Of a DNA stretch of 64,000 bases, positions 29,360-40,422 are shown in pieces. Position numbers and translations under genes: made by a program. Within the stretch, counting starts at the first letter, position 1; each line of letters opens with the position of its first letter. The stretch is taken from NCBI RefSeq assembly GCF_021730615.1, contig NZ_JAJLMN010000004.1:94442-158441 (forward strand), given 5' to 3'. This stretch comes from Lichenibacterium dinghuense. Its GTDB lineage: Bacteria; Pseudomonadota; Alphaproteobacteria; Rhizobiales; Beijerinckiaceae. Below the pieces are notes generated by a model, which was not told the DNA's origin, did not search any database, and worked only from the letters and a program-made list of their open reading frames with translations.

Positions 29360-29703
29360 TCCCGGTCCCGTCCGCCGCCCGGGTGTGGATCGCGGCCGGC
29401 CACACCGACATGCGTCGCGGCATGAACGGCCTAACGCTGCTGGTGCAGGAAGGCCTCAAGCGCGATCCGTTCGCGGGCGACCTGTATGTGTTCCGGGGCC
29501 GGCGCGGCGACCTGATCAAGTGCCTGTGGCACGACGGGCTCGGCCTGTCGCTCTACGCCAAGCGCCTGGAACGGGGCCGGTTCGTGTGGCCGTCCATGGC
29601 GGGCGACAGCGTGACCATATCTCCCGCGCAGCTTGGATACTTACTCGAAGGGATAGACTGGCGCCACCCACAGCAGACTTGGCGGCCGAGCCGGGCAGGA
29701 TGA
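29356..29703 (+). CDS. tnpB: IS66 accessory protein TnpB (copy A)
   Basis: A 115-aa IS66 Orf2 ('YhgA/TnpB') protein with the hallmark GHTDMRRGMNGLTLLVQ, DLYVFRGRRGDLIKCLWHD and YAKRLERGRFVWP segments. It is needed with TnpA and TnpC for IS66 transposition. Start ATG 29356 overlaps the tnpA stop. Intact. Confidence 0.93.
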   Translation: MIPVPSAARVWIAAGHTDMRRGMNGLTLLVQEGLKRDPFAGDLYVFRGRRGDLIKCLWHDGLGLSLYAKRLERGRFVWPSMAGDSVTISPAQLGYLLEGIDWRHPQQTWRPSRAG

Positions 29704-29777
29704 GCCCTGGACTGTTATCAACACTATCGATGCCCATCGATCTGGCGTTACCTGAAGATCTGTGATCGGATCTGCTC

Positions 29778-31475
29778 ATGGCGAAGCGGCCCAAGTCCGA
29801 AAAGATCGACGTCGAGGCGCTGCGCGCAGCCCTGGTGGCCGCCGAACTCCGAGCCGACCAGGCCACGGAGCGCGCCGATGAGGCCCGGGCCGCAGCCGAT
29901 CGCGCCGAGGCCGAGGCGGCCGCGGTGAAGGCGCAGCTGTCGGGCGACGCGGCGCTGATCGCCCACCTGCGGCTGGAGATCGCCAGGCTCAACCGGACCC
30001 TCTACGGCCAGCGCTCGGAGCGCACGCAGCGCCTCATCGACCAGTACGAGCTGCAACTCGAGGAGCTCGAGGCCTCGGCGGCCGCCGACGCCCTCGCGGC
30101 CGAGAAGGCCGCCGCCAAGGCCGCGATGCCGGCGCCGACGGAGCGTCGCAAGCCTTCGCGCCAGCCTTTCCCGGCCCACCTGCCGCGCGTGCGCGTCGTG
30201 GTGCCGGGCCCGGGCGCCTGCCCGTGCTGCGGGGATACGCGCCTGTCGAAGCTGGGCGAGGACGTCACCGAGACGCTGGAGGTGGTGCCGCGGAGCTGGA
30301 CCGTGATCCAGACCGTGCGCGAACGCTTCTCCTGCCGCGCCTGCGAGAGCATCACCCAGCCGCCCGCGCCCTTCCACGCCGTGCCGCGCGCATGGGCTGG
30401 GCCGAGCCTGCTCGCCATGGTGCTGTTCGAGAAGTACGGCCAGCACCAGCCGCTGAACCGGCAGGCCGAGCGCTACGCCCGCGAAGGCGTTCCCCCCAGC
30501 CTGTCGACGCTGGCCGGTCAGGTGGGCGCCTGCGCGGCGGTGTTGGAGCCGCTGTTCCGGCTCATCGCGGCCCACGTCATGACGGCGGGGCGCCTGCACG
30601 GCGACGACACCACAGTGCCGGTGCTGGCCAAGGGCAAGACCAGCACGGGCCGCGTGTGGGTCTACGTGCGCGACGACCGGCCCTTCGGCGGCGCCGATCC
30701 CCCGGCGGCCCTGTTCCACTTCTCGCCCGACCGCCGGGGCGAGCACCCACAGGCGCATCTGGCGAACTGGACCGGGGTGCTGCAAGCCGACGCCTACGGG
30801 GGCTATGGCAGGCTCTACGAGGGCGGGCGCAAGCCTGCGCCGATCACCGAGGCCGCGTGCTGGGCTCACGCGCGGCGCAAATTCTTCGAGATCGCCGACA
30901 TCGAGGCCGCGGCGCGCCAGAGGGCCAGGAAGAAGGTGGCGGTGATCGCGCCGCTGGCGCTCGAAGCCGTGCGACGCATGGACGAGCTATTCGCCATCGA
31001 GCGCGAGGTGAACGGCCGTCCTGCAGCCGAGCGGCTGGCCGTGAGACGCGAACGCTCCGCGCCCATCGTGACGGCCTTGGAGGGCTGGATGCGCACCGAG
31101 CGCGCCCGCGTGCCGCGGGGCTCCGAGGTAGCGAAGGCGATGGACTACATGCTGGAGCGCTGGCCGTCCTTCGCCCGCTTCCTCGACGACGGGCGCGTGT
31201 GCATGACGAACAATGCCTCGGAGCGGGCCCTGCGCGGCTTGGCCCTCGGCCGCAAGGCGTGGCTGTTCGCCGGCTCGGATCGCGGCGGCCAGCGGGCGGC
31301 GTTCTTCAACAGCCTGATCGTGACCGCCAAGCTGAACGACGTCGACCCGCAGGCCTGGCTGGCCGACGTGCTCGGCCGCATCGCGTCCCACCCGGCCCAG
31401 AGCCTCGGAGAGCTGCTGCCGTGGAACTGGCGGCCCATCCCGACCGAAACGCCGAGCCTCGACGCCGCGGCCTGA
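29778..31475 (+). CDS. tnpC: IS66 transposase TnpC (copy A)
   Basis: A 565-aa IS66 DDE transposase. The coiled-coil N-terminal region (~15-110, many Ala/Glu heptads) is followed by LYGQRSERTQRLIDQYELQL, then a zinc-binding CPCCG motif (~150). The catalytic core includes HGDDTTVPVLAKGKTSTGRVWVY (split here only for length), WAHARRKFFE and the C-terminal NNASERALRGLALGRKAWLF. Uninterrupted, unlike the other two copies in the window, so this is the likely source of IS66 transposase. Its intact site between EAAC and WAHARR shows what the group II intron target looks like empty. Confidence 0.94.
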   Translation: MAKRPKSEKIDVEALRAALVAAELRADQATERADEARAAADRAEAEAAAVKAQLSGDAALIAHLRLEIARLNRTLYGQRSERTQRLIDQYELQLEELEASAAADALAAEKAAAKAAMPAPTERRKPSRQPFPAHLPRVRVVVPGPGACPCCGDTRLSKLGEDVTETLEVVPRSWTVIQTVRERFSCRACESITQPPAPFHAVPRAWAGPSLLAMVLFEKYGQHQPLNRQAERYAREGVPPSLSTLAGQVGACAAVLEPLFRLIAAHVMTAGRLHGDDTTVPVLAKGKTSTGRVWVYVRDDRPFGGADPPAALFHFSPDRRGEHPQAHLANWTGVLQADAYGGYGRLYEGGRKPAPITEAACWAHARRKFFEIADIEAAARQRARKKVAVIAPLALEAVRRMDELFAIEREVNGRPAAERLAVRRERSAPIVTALEGWMRTERARVPRGSEVAKAMDYMLERWPSFARFLDDGRVCMTNNASERALRGLALGRKAWLFAGSDRGGQRAAFFNSLIVTAKLNDVDPQAWLADVLGRIASHPAQSLGELLPWNWRPIPTETPSLDAAA

Positions 31476-31553
31476 CCCAGGCCTCCCCGACCCGCAATCA
31501 CGGCGCTGCGAAACCCGCAAGCGCCATTTCCGCGGCCCTCGGCGTAGGCGTAC

Positions 31554-31681
31554 GCCTGTCGCTCGGCGACCGCTGCTGCTTGGCCCTGGCCAAGCGTGAA
31601 GGCCGGCCCGTCCTCACTGCGGAGCGGCGCTGGCCGCTCATCGCTGAGGCTGCAGGGGTTGTGGTCGAACTGATCCGATGA
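31554..31681 (+). pseudogene. PIN-domain (VapC-type) toxin, C-terminal remnant
   Basis: Directly at the right end of IS66 copy A the plus strand reads LSLGDRCCLALAKREGRPVLT, then AERRWPLIAEAAGVVVELIR and a stop. This is the last third of a PIN-domain ribonuclease (typically 'LSLGDRACLALA...VLTADRAW'). The N-terminal two thirds and any antitoxin gene are missing from the left side of the element, so the toxin is dead and no target duplication bridges the break. Confidence 0.72.
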
Positions 31682-31808
31682 GGGCTCGGCGGCCGCGAGA
31701 GGAGAGGCCTGTCGCAGAACACGTTGCGAAACGCTTCCCTTTCACGACAGACTTTTGCGACACCCTCTCTCCTCGACGTGGCCCCGGCTCGGGGCGGTGT
31801 CGCAGAAC

Positions 31809-32462
31809 TTAGGAATTGTGCGACACATCGGCGGCAGGCCGGTCCTCCATGGTGGCGTTCAGGCGCTTCCTCACCTTCGCGATCGTGCCCTTGCTGCAGC
31901 GGAAGGTGTCCTGGATCTGCTGCCAGGATGAGCCAGTCCGCAGCATGGTGGCGATGCCCTCGTTTCGGGCCGCATTCTCGCGCCGGCCCTTGTAGGTGCC
32001 GGCCGCCTTCGCCTTGGCGGTACCCTCGGTGTGCCGCCGGCGGCGGTCCTCGTAGTCCTTGCGCGCGACCGCGGCCAGGACGTCGAGCAGCATGGCGTTC
32101 ACGGCGGCTAGCATGCGGGCCGTGAAGTGGTCGGCCGGGGCGGTGACGGTCCACGACGTCGGCAGGTCGAGGGCGACGATGCGGAGCTGCTTGGCTTCGA
32201 TCTCGGCCCGCAGCTGGCGCCAGTCGGGCTCGGTGAGGCGCGACAGCCGGTCGACCTGCTCGATCAGGAGCACGTCGCCGGGATGGCAGTCGGCCAGCAG
32301 GCGGAACAGCTCCGGCCGCGCCAGCTTCGCCCCGTTCTCGTTCTCGACGTAGCGAGTCGCGATGGCCAGACCGTGGTCCTCCGCAAAGGCATCGAGGCAG
32401 GCCCGGGCGCGATGCGCATCCTGCTCGGCGGTCGAGGCTCGGAGGTAAGCGCGCACGAACAT
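31809..32462 (-). CDS. Serine recombinase (resolvase/invertase family)
   Basis: A 217-aa site-specific recombinase. The N-terminal catalytic domain starts MFVRAYLRASTAEQDAHRA with the nucleophilic serine in 'RAST' and continues with VLLIEQVDRLSRLTEPDW. The C-terminus has a helix-turn-helix (GIATMLRTGSSWQQIQDTFRCSKGTIAKV). Such plasmid resolvases resolve dimers or belong to transposons. The ATG at 32462 is favoured over one five codons upstream because GGAG lies 9 nt before it. The divergent upstream AT-rich region (32480-32750) could contain its res site. Intact. Confidence 0.88.
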   Translation of the reverse strand: MFVRAYLRASTAEQDAHRARACLDAFAEDHGLAIATRYVENENGAKLARPELFRLLADCHPGDVLLIEQVDRLSRLTEPDWRQLRAEIEAKQLRIVALDLPTSWTVTAPADHFTARMLAAVNAMLLDVLAAVARKDYEDRRRRHTEGTAKAKAAGTYKGRRENAARNEGIATMLRTGSSWQQIQDTFRCSKGTIAKVRKRLNATMEDRPAADVSHNS

Positions 32463-32752
32463 GGACCACCGCTCCATTTAAGGTGGTCTACTATGAAAAG
32501 TCTGTTTTGGTTTGTCAAGCGCCGGTATGGTAGACTCACGCCGAAACGGTTCGCTTGAGGCATACCTAAACGGAGCCATCTCACAGTTGAATTCCTTATT
32601 TTCTGGGTTCGGTGCAGCGCCTAAATAGGTGTCATAGATTTTTGCCGGCCGCATGCTGACCGCAGTACGAGCGTGACGGGTTGATCCACATAAACTGAAG
32701 ATATTATCGTGCGGCAATATCAGGAGCAAAGGTTGCCGTGTAGAACCGTACC

Positions 32753-33475
32753 ATGGTGAACCGTTTCGTGGTCAAGCTTCGTGAGTTCGTCGAACTCACC
32801 GACAAAGAATGCAAGACGCTTGCGCGGGTGACCAGCAATCCTCGCGACTACAAACCGCGTCAGGATCTCATCCGCGAGGGCGATCAGCCCGGCCCTGTGT
32901 TCGTCATGCTGGAGGGGTGGGCTTTTCGCTACAAGGTGCTCCCTAACGGATCGCGTCAGATCATGGCCTTCATGATGCCGGGCGATGCCTGCGATCTCAA
33001 CGTCGGCATGTTGGCGACCATGGATCACAGCATCCAAACAGCCACATCCGCTCAGGTTGCAACGATCTCGCGTCAGGTCATGGACGAGATGATGGATGCT
33101 CATTCCGGTATAGCTCGGGCCATGTACATCGCGCAGCTCGTCGACGAGAGCACGTTGCGTGCCTGGATCGTCAGCCTCGGCCGGCGCAGCAGCGCCGAGC
33201 GGGCAGCGCACCTGCTACTCGAACTCCATATCCGCGCCGTGCGCACCGGCGTAGCGGGCCAGGACGGCATGGAATTGCCCCTCTCTCAGCAGATCCTAGC
33301 GGACGCACTTGGGATGAGCACCGTGCACATCAACAGGGTGCTTCAGGAGCTGCGTCAATCGGGAGCCATCGCGTTGCAACGAGGGGTCCTGCACATTCGA
33401 GATGCGGCGGCGCTGACCAAATTTTCAGGGTTCGACGAAGGATATCTGCATCGGCGGTTACAGAAGCAGGGATGA
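32753..33475 (+). CDS. Crp/Fnr-family transcriptional regulator
   Basis: A 240-aa regulator with an N-terminal cyclic-nucleotide-binding-like beta barrel (~15-120, LIREGDQPGPVFVMLEGWAFRY and RQIMAFMMPGDACDL), a dimerisation helix (~125-160) and a C-terminal winged helix (~165-225, LPLSQQILADALGMSTVHINRVLQ with SGAIALQRGVLHI). No cysteine cluster for an iron-sulfur centre is seen near the N-terminus, so it is not an O2-sensing FNR. It probably responds to a small ligand or redox state. Alone on its strand. Confidence 0.92.
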   Translation: MVNRFVVKLREFVELTDKECKTLARVTSNPRDYKPRQDLIREGDQPGPVFVMLEGWAFRYKVLPNGSRQIMAFMMPGDACDLNVGMLATMDHSIQTATSAQVATISRQVMDEMMDAHSGIARAMYIAQLVDESTLRAWIVSLGRRSSAERAAHLLLELHIRAVRTGVAGQDGMELPLSQQILADALGMSTVHINRVLQELRQSGAIALQRGVLHIRDAAALTKFSGFDEGYLHRRLQKQG

Positions 33476-33610
33476 TGCTGCATTCCTATAACATTAACTG
33501 GAGATATTGTTTTCTGTTCACATCGTGGTACGAGAGGTCATCGTCGGCTCGATGTCCGGGGCGCTGGCGGCTGTGAGCTCATAGCTTGCGCCTCGCATGA
33601 GGCCGAGCCT

Positions 33611-33877
33611 ATGCCGCTGTTCTCCATCCAACTTCGCAACTCGGAGTTTTACGCTCGCGACGACGAGGCCGAGCATGACAGCGCGGAGGCGGCGCTCGCT
33701 GCCGGTGTGTATAGTGCCATGCGCATGGCGACTGACGAGATTGCCCGTGGTTGCCGCAACGCGGCAATCGAAGTCATAGTCGAGCAGGACGATGGTGCGC
33801 CCTTGCTCAACTCTGTGGTGGCGATCTCTGTGTCACCTTTGATTGTGGCAGATAGACCGATCTTTAGGTATCTATGA
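33611..33877 (+). CDS. DUF6894-like small protein
   Basis: An 88-aa protein starting MPLFSIQLRNSEFYARDDEA, then a helix with alanine-rich AAEALAAGVYSAMRMA-type sequence and strands EVIVEQDDGAPLLNSVVAIS. This is the pattern of the short DUF6894 proteins abundant in Methylobacterium and Rhizobiales. Three other relatives occur in this window (49039, 51007 and 51512). Function unknown. Confidence 0.7.
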   Translation: MPLFSIQLRNSEFYARDDEAEHDSAEAALAAGVYSAMRMATDEIARGCRNAAIEVIVEQDDGAPLLNSVVAISVSPLIVADRPIFRYL

Positions 33878-33881
33878 TTGG

Positions 33882-34698
33882 TCAGCTTTTAAGCTTTCTG
33901 AGATATAGCTCGTTGCTACGACGACGTGGCCACGTCGGGCAGTCATCGACGATCCCGGTAGTTCGCTTGAGGTGTACCCAAACCGAACCGGCTGGAGCCG
34001 CAATCTGACCGAGCCAAAGTCCGTCCGTCTCGGAAGCTAAACGATGCCCCAGCGAGACGCCATGCCCCGTTGAGGTATACCCACACGAGACTGCGCGAAA
34101 CGCATGGCCCTCCGTGGCCCCGGCACCGATCCTGCTACGCTCCCGACATGCTGATGCGGGTCCCGCCGGACAGGACGCCCGAACAACCGCCGCGCTAGTG
34201 GCGCGACGCGGACGGTATCCTCGTCGCCCTGTTGATGTGCACGCTCCTGCTCGCCGCATTGATCGTCGCCTACGCCCTGTCGCTCGGTTGATCGACGGGC
34301 GGGGGGCACGTTCGTCGCCCCGTGATCGCCCGCATGCGCCGCTCGGCCCGCCGGAGCTCGGCCGCGTAGATCCGCGACGCGGCCCCCGGAGTGCCCGGCC
34401 ACTACCAGAGCGCGGCCGAGGTGCATCACCGCCGCGACCCGCAGTCTTTCGAGCAACAGCCGTGCGGCCATTAGGACGAGGCTGGGCGCCCACCATACGA
34501 GGCAGGACGCCAGAGCGACCCACCACACCGCTCCTACGAGGACGTCGCGGGAATGAAGTGCAACTCCCTTGACTTCCGGTCGAATGGGGCCCAAGTCTAA
34601 ATCATCGATCTTAGGCTGTTCGTTTAAGCCATCGTGCGGTGATGCCCCAGCACCCCGTACACGCTGATGACCTCTCCCTAGTACTCTCGATATCACCT
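33882..34698. other. Gene-poor stretch with possible small membrane-protein remnants
   Basis: No intact gene supported. Two fragments look once-coding. On the plus strand from ATG 34150, MLMRVPPDRTPEQPPR hits a TAG (34198) and then reads DADGILVALLMCTLLLAALI to a stop near 34290, a membrane helix. On the minus strand, from about 34570 down, GVALHSRDVLVGAVWWVALA and a second hydrophobic run are followed, after a frameshift near 34400, by IYAAELRRAERRMRAITGRR. Both look like decayed small membrane proteins. Confidence 0.35.
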
Positions 34699-34723
34699 CG
34701 CTCGACGCATCTGCGTTCGAGCG
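34699..34723 (+). promoter_or_regulatory. Hairpin in the cspA leader
   Basis: CGCTCGACGCA and TGCGTTCGAGCG pair around a 2-nt loop with a one-base bulge, about 30 nt before the cspA start. It lies in the probable 5' untranslated region; cold-shock mRNAs often have structured leaders that control translation with temperature. Confidence 0.5.
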
Positions 34724-34753
34724 ATCATCTACGCATGGGAACAGGAGTTCATC

Positions 34754-34963
34754 ATGGCTAACGGCACAGTAAAGTGGTTCAACGCCACCAAAGGTTTCGG
34801 CTTCATCCAGCCCGACGATGGTAATCAGGACGTGTTCGTGCACATCTCCGCTGTCGAGCGGGCCGGCATGACCAACCTGTCGGAAGGTCAGAAGCTCAGC
34901 TTCGAGCTGACCAAGGACACCAGGTCCGGCAAGATGTCTGCGGACAAGCTCCAGGCCGAGTGA
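34754..34963 (+). CDS. cspA: Cold-shock protein CspA
   Basis: A 69-aa single cold-shock domain (OB fold), an RNA chaperone that binds single-stranded RNA. RNP1 is KGFGFIQPD and RNP2 is VFVHIS; both are intact. Start [17 protein letters not shown] follows AGGAGTTCATC, a strong ribosome site. A leader hairpin and two downstream inverted repeats, the second a good terminator, frame a single-gene transcript. Confidence 0.97.
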   Translation: MANGTVKWFNATKGFGFIQPDDGNQDVFVHISAVERAGMTNLSEGQKLSFELTKDTRSGKMSADKLQAE

Positions 34964-34969
34964 CGTTGA

Positions 34970-35029
34970 GATCGTCCTTCCAGTCGCGGCGACCACGGAT
35001 GTACTGGCGCCGCTGATCGAAGGACGATC
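34970..35029 (+). repeat. Long hairpin in the cspA 3' region
   Basis: GATCGTCCTTC (34970-34980) and GAAGGACGATC (35019-35029) are perfect 11-bp inverted repeats separated by 38 nt, starting 6 nt after the cspA stop. It could stabilise the transcript or act in termination with the next hairpin. Confidence 0.6.
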
Positions 35030-35039
35030 GTCGAAGGTG

Positions 35040-35068
35040 AAGGGTCGGAGCGCTGCTTCGGCCCTTTT
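35040..35068 (+). terminator. Intrinsic terminator of cspA
   Basis: Stem AAGGGTCGGAG / CTTCGGCCCTT (11 pairs, two of them G-U), loop CGCTG, then TT. On the plus strand, about 75 nt after the cspA stop. Confidence 0.7.
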
Positions 35069-35088
35069 GCTCGTGGGCAGGGCGCGGC

Positions 35089-35475
35089 TCACGACGCTTT
35101 CCCGCCGAACGCCGCCACCTCACGCGCGAACGCCTCGCCGAGGTCGTCGTCGGCATAGGGGTCGGTGGCGACGTGGTCCGCCACCCATGAGGAGTTCGCC
35201 CGTAACCCCGGCAGCGTGCGGGCCGGCGTCTCTGCGATCTCCCGCTCGATCTCGCGCAGGACCACGACCGCCCCGCGCCTGGCTTGATCCGCTGCGGCGA
35301 ACCCCGTGCGGACGTTGACCTCATGGCGCTCTGCGCACCAGCGGTCATGCGCCTCGATGATCTCCCGCCGCCGAGCCTCGGCCTCGGGCGTCCACTGCGC
35401 GGTGAACGTGGACGTCCGCAGCCATTCGACCCCGCGGCGAATGTATCGGCGCTCCCCCTCGTCCCCGATCGGGTC
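35089..35475 (-). pseudogene. Hypothetical protein, C-terminal remnant
   Basis: On the minus strand a continuous, clearly coding-like frame reads DEGERRYIRRGVEWLRTS, then PEAEARRREIIEAHDRWCAE, AADQARRGAVVVLREIEREI and DDDLGEAFAREVAAFGGKAS, ending at the stop 35089-35091. It has no start: upstream, near 35475, it runs straight into a SWIB-domain fragment on the other strand. I read it as the last ~125 residues of a gene truncated by a rearrangement. Family not recognised. Confidence 0.6.
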
Positions 35476-35627
35476 TGTGGGACTACATCCGCGCCCATGA
35501 CCTGCAGGACCCGGCCGACAAGCGCGGGATCATCGCGGACGCCACGCTGCGGCCCATCTTCGGCGCCGAGCGGATTACGATGTTCGAACTTGCCAAGGTC
35601 ATCGGCCCGCACCTCACCGCGGCGTGA
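35472..35627 (+). pseudogene. SWIB/MDM2-domain protein, C-terminal remnant
   Basis: Plus strand reads LWDYIRAHDLQDPADKRGII, then ADATLRPIFGAERITMFELA and KVIGPHLTAA, stop. This is the second half of a SWIB/MDM2 domain, as found in small Methylobacterium proteins and in DNA topoisomerase tails. No start codon or N-terminal half precedes it; instead the sequence joins the minus-strand remnant at 35475. Confidence 0.75.
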
Positions 35628-35642
35628 CAACAGGTTCGCACC

Positions 35643-35670
35643 CTCACATGCGGGCATGCTCGCATGTGAG
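35643..35670. promoter_or_regulatory. Inverted repeat upstream of parA (operator or centromere)
   Basis: CTCACATGCG and CGCATGTGAG are perfect 10-bp inverted repeats with an 8-bp spacer GGCATGCT that is itself nearly palindromic, 118-145 bp before the parA start. Position suits an operator or centromere for the parA-RHH operon. Confidence 0.55.
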
Positions 35671-35729
35671 CTGACTTCGGCACCCTCGCCGAGGTTGACG
35701 GCGCCGGGCTCCAGCCCCAGGCCACTCGC

Positions 35730-35743
35730 GCATGTTCACATGC
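35730..35743. promoter_or_regulatory. GCATGTTCACATGC motif upstream of parA
   Basis: A near-palindromic 14-mer 45 bp before parA. Its exact reverse complement, GCATGTGAACATGC, occurs at 48363-48376, just after the RHH gene at the other end of the locus. Confidence 0.5.
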
Positions 35744-35787
35744 ACCCATGACGCCACGCGATCATTGGGCCATGCGAGGGAGCCACC

Positions 35788-35860
35788 ATGCGAACGATCG
35801 CACTTGTGAACCAGAAGGGCGGGTGCGGTAATACCACGCTGGCGCTGCACCTCGCCGCCG
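35788..35860 (+). pseudogene. parA: ParA-type partition ATPase, fragment 1 of 3 (N-terminus)
   Basis: Codes for MRTIALVNQKGGCGNTTLAL and HLAA before the IS21 element inserted at 35861. It is the first strand and P-loop of a small ParA/MinD-like ATPase. The Walker A lysine is replaced by Asn (AAT at 35830-35832; the family has GKTT), which would abolish ATP binding. The last six bases, CCGCCG, are duplicated at 40219-40224. The gene continues at 40225. Confidence 0.85.
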
Positions 35861-35878
35861 TGTAGCGCGGCAATCTGG

Positions 35879-37610
35879 GGCTCTTCCGCACTTTCGGTGC
35901 AGGCGGAGCGGGTTATCGCATTGGCGGCGATGCCTCGTTCTTCACGCGGCCAGCATTCTGGCTCGGAGAACATCGTAGCCGGCGCGGCCGTACATGGAGC
36001 GCTTGAGCGTCTTCAGTCGGTTGATGTGTCCCTCGACCGGGCTCGTGCTCCAGGGCCCGGTGATGGCGGCCGCCACGGCCGCCTTGTCGCGCGCCACCCC
36101 CGTCGCCAGCCCGCTCAGGTCGCTCTCGGTCGCTGACGCGATCCAGGCGTCGAGGCCCGACGCATCGCCGCCCCGAACCAGGGCCGCAAACCTCCGCGCC
36201 AGGATGGAGGCGGTCGCCAGCGCGGGTTCAGCCGCCGTCAAGCGCTCCACGTACGATCGCTCGGCCGCCGTCAGGTCGTCGCGCTCGCACCCGAGCAGCC
36301 ATGCGCACCGCCGCCGCGACGGCCGGGGCGCGGCGGACGGCATCGCAGCGGTTTCGGAGCTGCCAAACGGGTCGGCGCTCCGGAGCGGGGCCGCCCAGCG
36401 GGCGAGCGTCGCGAAGCTGCCCTTGTAGCCGTCGGCCACGATCTCCCGCCATAGCTGCCTCGTGTTCCGGCAACCCTCGCGCCAGCGGCGGTCGAGATAG
36501 GGGCGGAACGGATCGACGAGGCTCGCCACCGGAGGCCGGCGATGCTCCGGCTCGCCCCCGGCTGCCAGCCATCGCTCGACGGCGCGCTGGCTCATGCCGA
36601 CTTCACGGGCGATCCGGCGCGGGGGCATGCCGTCGGCCTGCAGCTTGCTGATCGCGGCATAGCTCTCGGCGCGGGCCTGTCGGCGCTCGTTCCTCAACTC
36701 GTCGATGCCTGGATGGCACACCGGCACCTTGTGCAGACCCGGTTGCTCGGGCCTGCTTCGCTCGATGCCGCCCGCGGCCGACACGGCGCCGCGATGCCGG
36801 CCCACGGCGGCCCGGAGCGCGTCACCGAGGTTGTGGAGCAGGTGCCAGCGGTCGGCCGCCTGCGTGGCCCGGGGAGCGCCGTCCCGAATGGCCCGGGCGA
36901 AGACCGTGGCGCGGTCGCGCGCGATGACCGCCACGCCCGGATGTCGCTTCAGCCACGCCGACACGGTGCCGGCCTCGCGGTCGGGCAGGAGGTCCAGCAC
37001 GCGCCCTTCTCGAGATCACATAGGATGGTGCCGTAGGTCTGGCCGCGCTTCCAGGCCCACTCGTCGATGCCGATCACGCGCAGCGCTTCGGGCGCCTCCC
37101 AACGGGCGCTGCGGATCAGCCGCAGCAGCGTGTCGCCGCTCACCGGCATCGCGAGACGGTGGGCCAGGCGCGATCCCGGCTCGCCGCCGACGGCCAGACC
37201 GATGTAGCGCTGGATGTCGCCGAGGCGTTGTGACCGCCGCGCACGAGGAGCGGCGACCAAGGGCAGCCGCTCAGCAAAAACCCGGCGCGGACAGTCGACC
37301 GTGGTGCAGCGGAAGCGCCGCGCCCGCACATGGATGGCGACGGGCCGCCCCTGGTGAGGCAGGTCGGCGAGAGTGCGGGTGTAATGCGAGTGTGTCCGGG
37401 ACGAAGACCGCCCGCAAGCTGGGCAGGCTGCCCGGGTAGCACTCGGGTGCGTGGTGACGATGACGCGCTCGGGACCCGTGACGACACGGTCGACGACGAG
37501 GCCGGCGGGAATGAGGGGCAGAAGACGCTTGGACACCATCAAAGATAGGTTGTCGCCGTCACCTTGCAATCAGAGTGACGCCTGGGCTGCACCGAAAGTG
37601 CGGAAGAGCC
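35879..37610 (-). mobile_element. ISL3-family element nested in IS21 copy B
   Basis: 1.73 kb with perfect 23-bp terminal inverted repeats beginning GGCTCTTCCGCACTTTCGG, flanked by an 8-bp direct repeat CAATCTGG (35871-35878 and 37611-37618). Eight-base duplications and GG-starting ends are typical of ISL3. Its transposase is frameshifted. It sits between istB and the left terminal repeat of IS21 copy B. Confidence 0.93.
35942..37569 (-). pseudogene. ISL3-family transposase, frameshifted
   Basis: N-terminal part (37569 to ~37000): MVSKRLLPLIPAGLVVDRVV, with the zinc-finger-like CPACGRSSSRTHSHYTRTLADL and the catalytic start VIGIDEWAWKRGQTYGTILCDLE split over the domain. A one-base shift near 37005 is needed to continue into VLDLLPDREAGTVSAWLKRH, DRWHLLHNL and the C-terminal GHINRLKTLKRSMYGRAGYD. 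All family landmarks are present in two frames, so the gene was recently lost or carries one sequencing error. Confidence 0.85.
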
Positions 37611-37705
37611 CAATCTGGATGAGACTGATCGTGTCGCGGCGGTGGTCATCATGGCGGTGTTTGTCGCCGTAGTTCAAGCTGTTTCGGGGGGTGTGTCGCG
37701 GCGCG

Positions 37706-40168
<2,463 letters not shown>

Positions 40169-40218
40169 CGAGCCTCATCCTGATTGACGCGAAGTCTCAC
40201 CTTGATCGCCGCTGAACA

Positions 40219-40330
40219 CCGCCGCGTTCTGGCTCGCGGGTGAGGACGTGCTTGTGGTCGACCTCGACCCGCAGGCGTCAGCGACCTAATGGCACGACGC
40301 GCGAGAACAACCCATGCCGCACGTCGAGAG
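40219..40330 (+). pseudogene. parA: ParA-type partition ATPase, fragment 2 of 3 (middle)
   Basis: After the duplicated CCGCCG the frame continues AFWLAGEDVLVVDLDPQASA, the Walker A' 'DLDPQAS' motif of ParA proteins, then T, a TAA stop (40287-40289) and WHDAREQPMPHVE. GTCGAGAG (40323-40330) is the left copy of the IS66 target duplication. The nonsense codon is independent of the insertions. Confidence 0.85.
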
Positions 40331-40422
40331 GTACGCCTACGGCGAGGGCCGCAGAAACGGTGCTTGCGGGTTTCGTCGCGGCGTGATCGCGGGTCGGGAA
40401 GGCCCGGGGCTGAGCGTCGGGG

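Larger units (their letters stand above)
28884..31553 (+). mobile_element. IS66-family element, copy A (intact genes)
   Basis: 2.67 kb with tnpA, tnpB and tnpC all open on the plus strand. The ends match those of the two other IS66 copies: left GTATGCCTGCGGCGAGGGCC, right (reverse complement) GTACGCCTACGCCGAGGGCC. The 8 bp outside each end differ (GTGGCAGC against GCCTGTCG), so there is no target duplication. The element has probably recombined with another copy or lost flanking DNA. On the right it cuts off a vapC-type gene. Confidence 0.87.

Noticed and set aside
32681..32694. Possible FNR/FixK box TTGATCCACATAAA before the Crp/Fnr gene
   Set aside because: Only the left half-site matches TTGAT-N4-ATCAA; the right half is too poor to call.
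34037..35092. 351-aa minus-strand frame spanning cspA
   Set aside because: Runs across the certain cspA gene on the other strand; only a short hydrophobic part looks once-coding and is noted separately.
35640..35760. CRISPR-like or iteron array made of GCATG motifs
   Set aside because: Only a few irregular copies without constant spacers; better explained as operator or centromere inverted repeats of the par locus.
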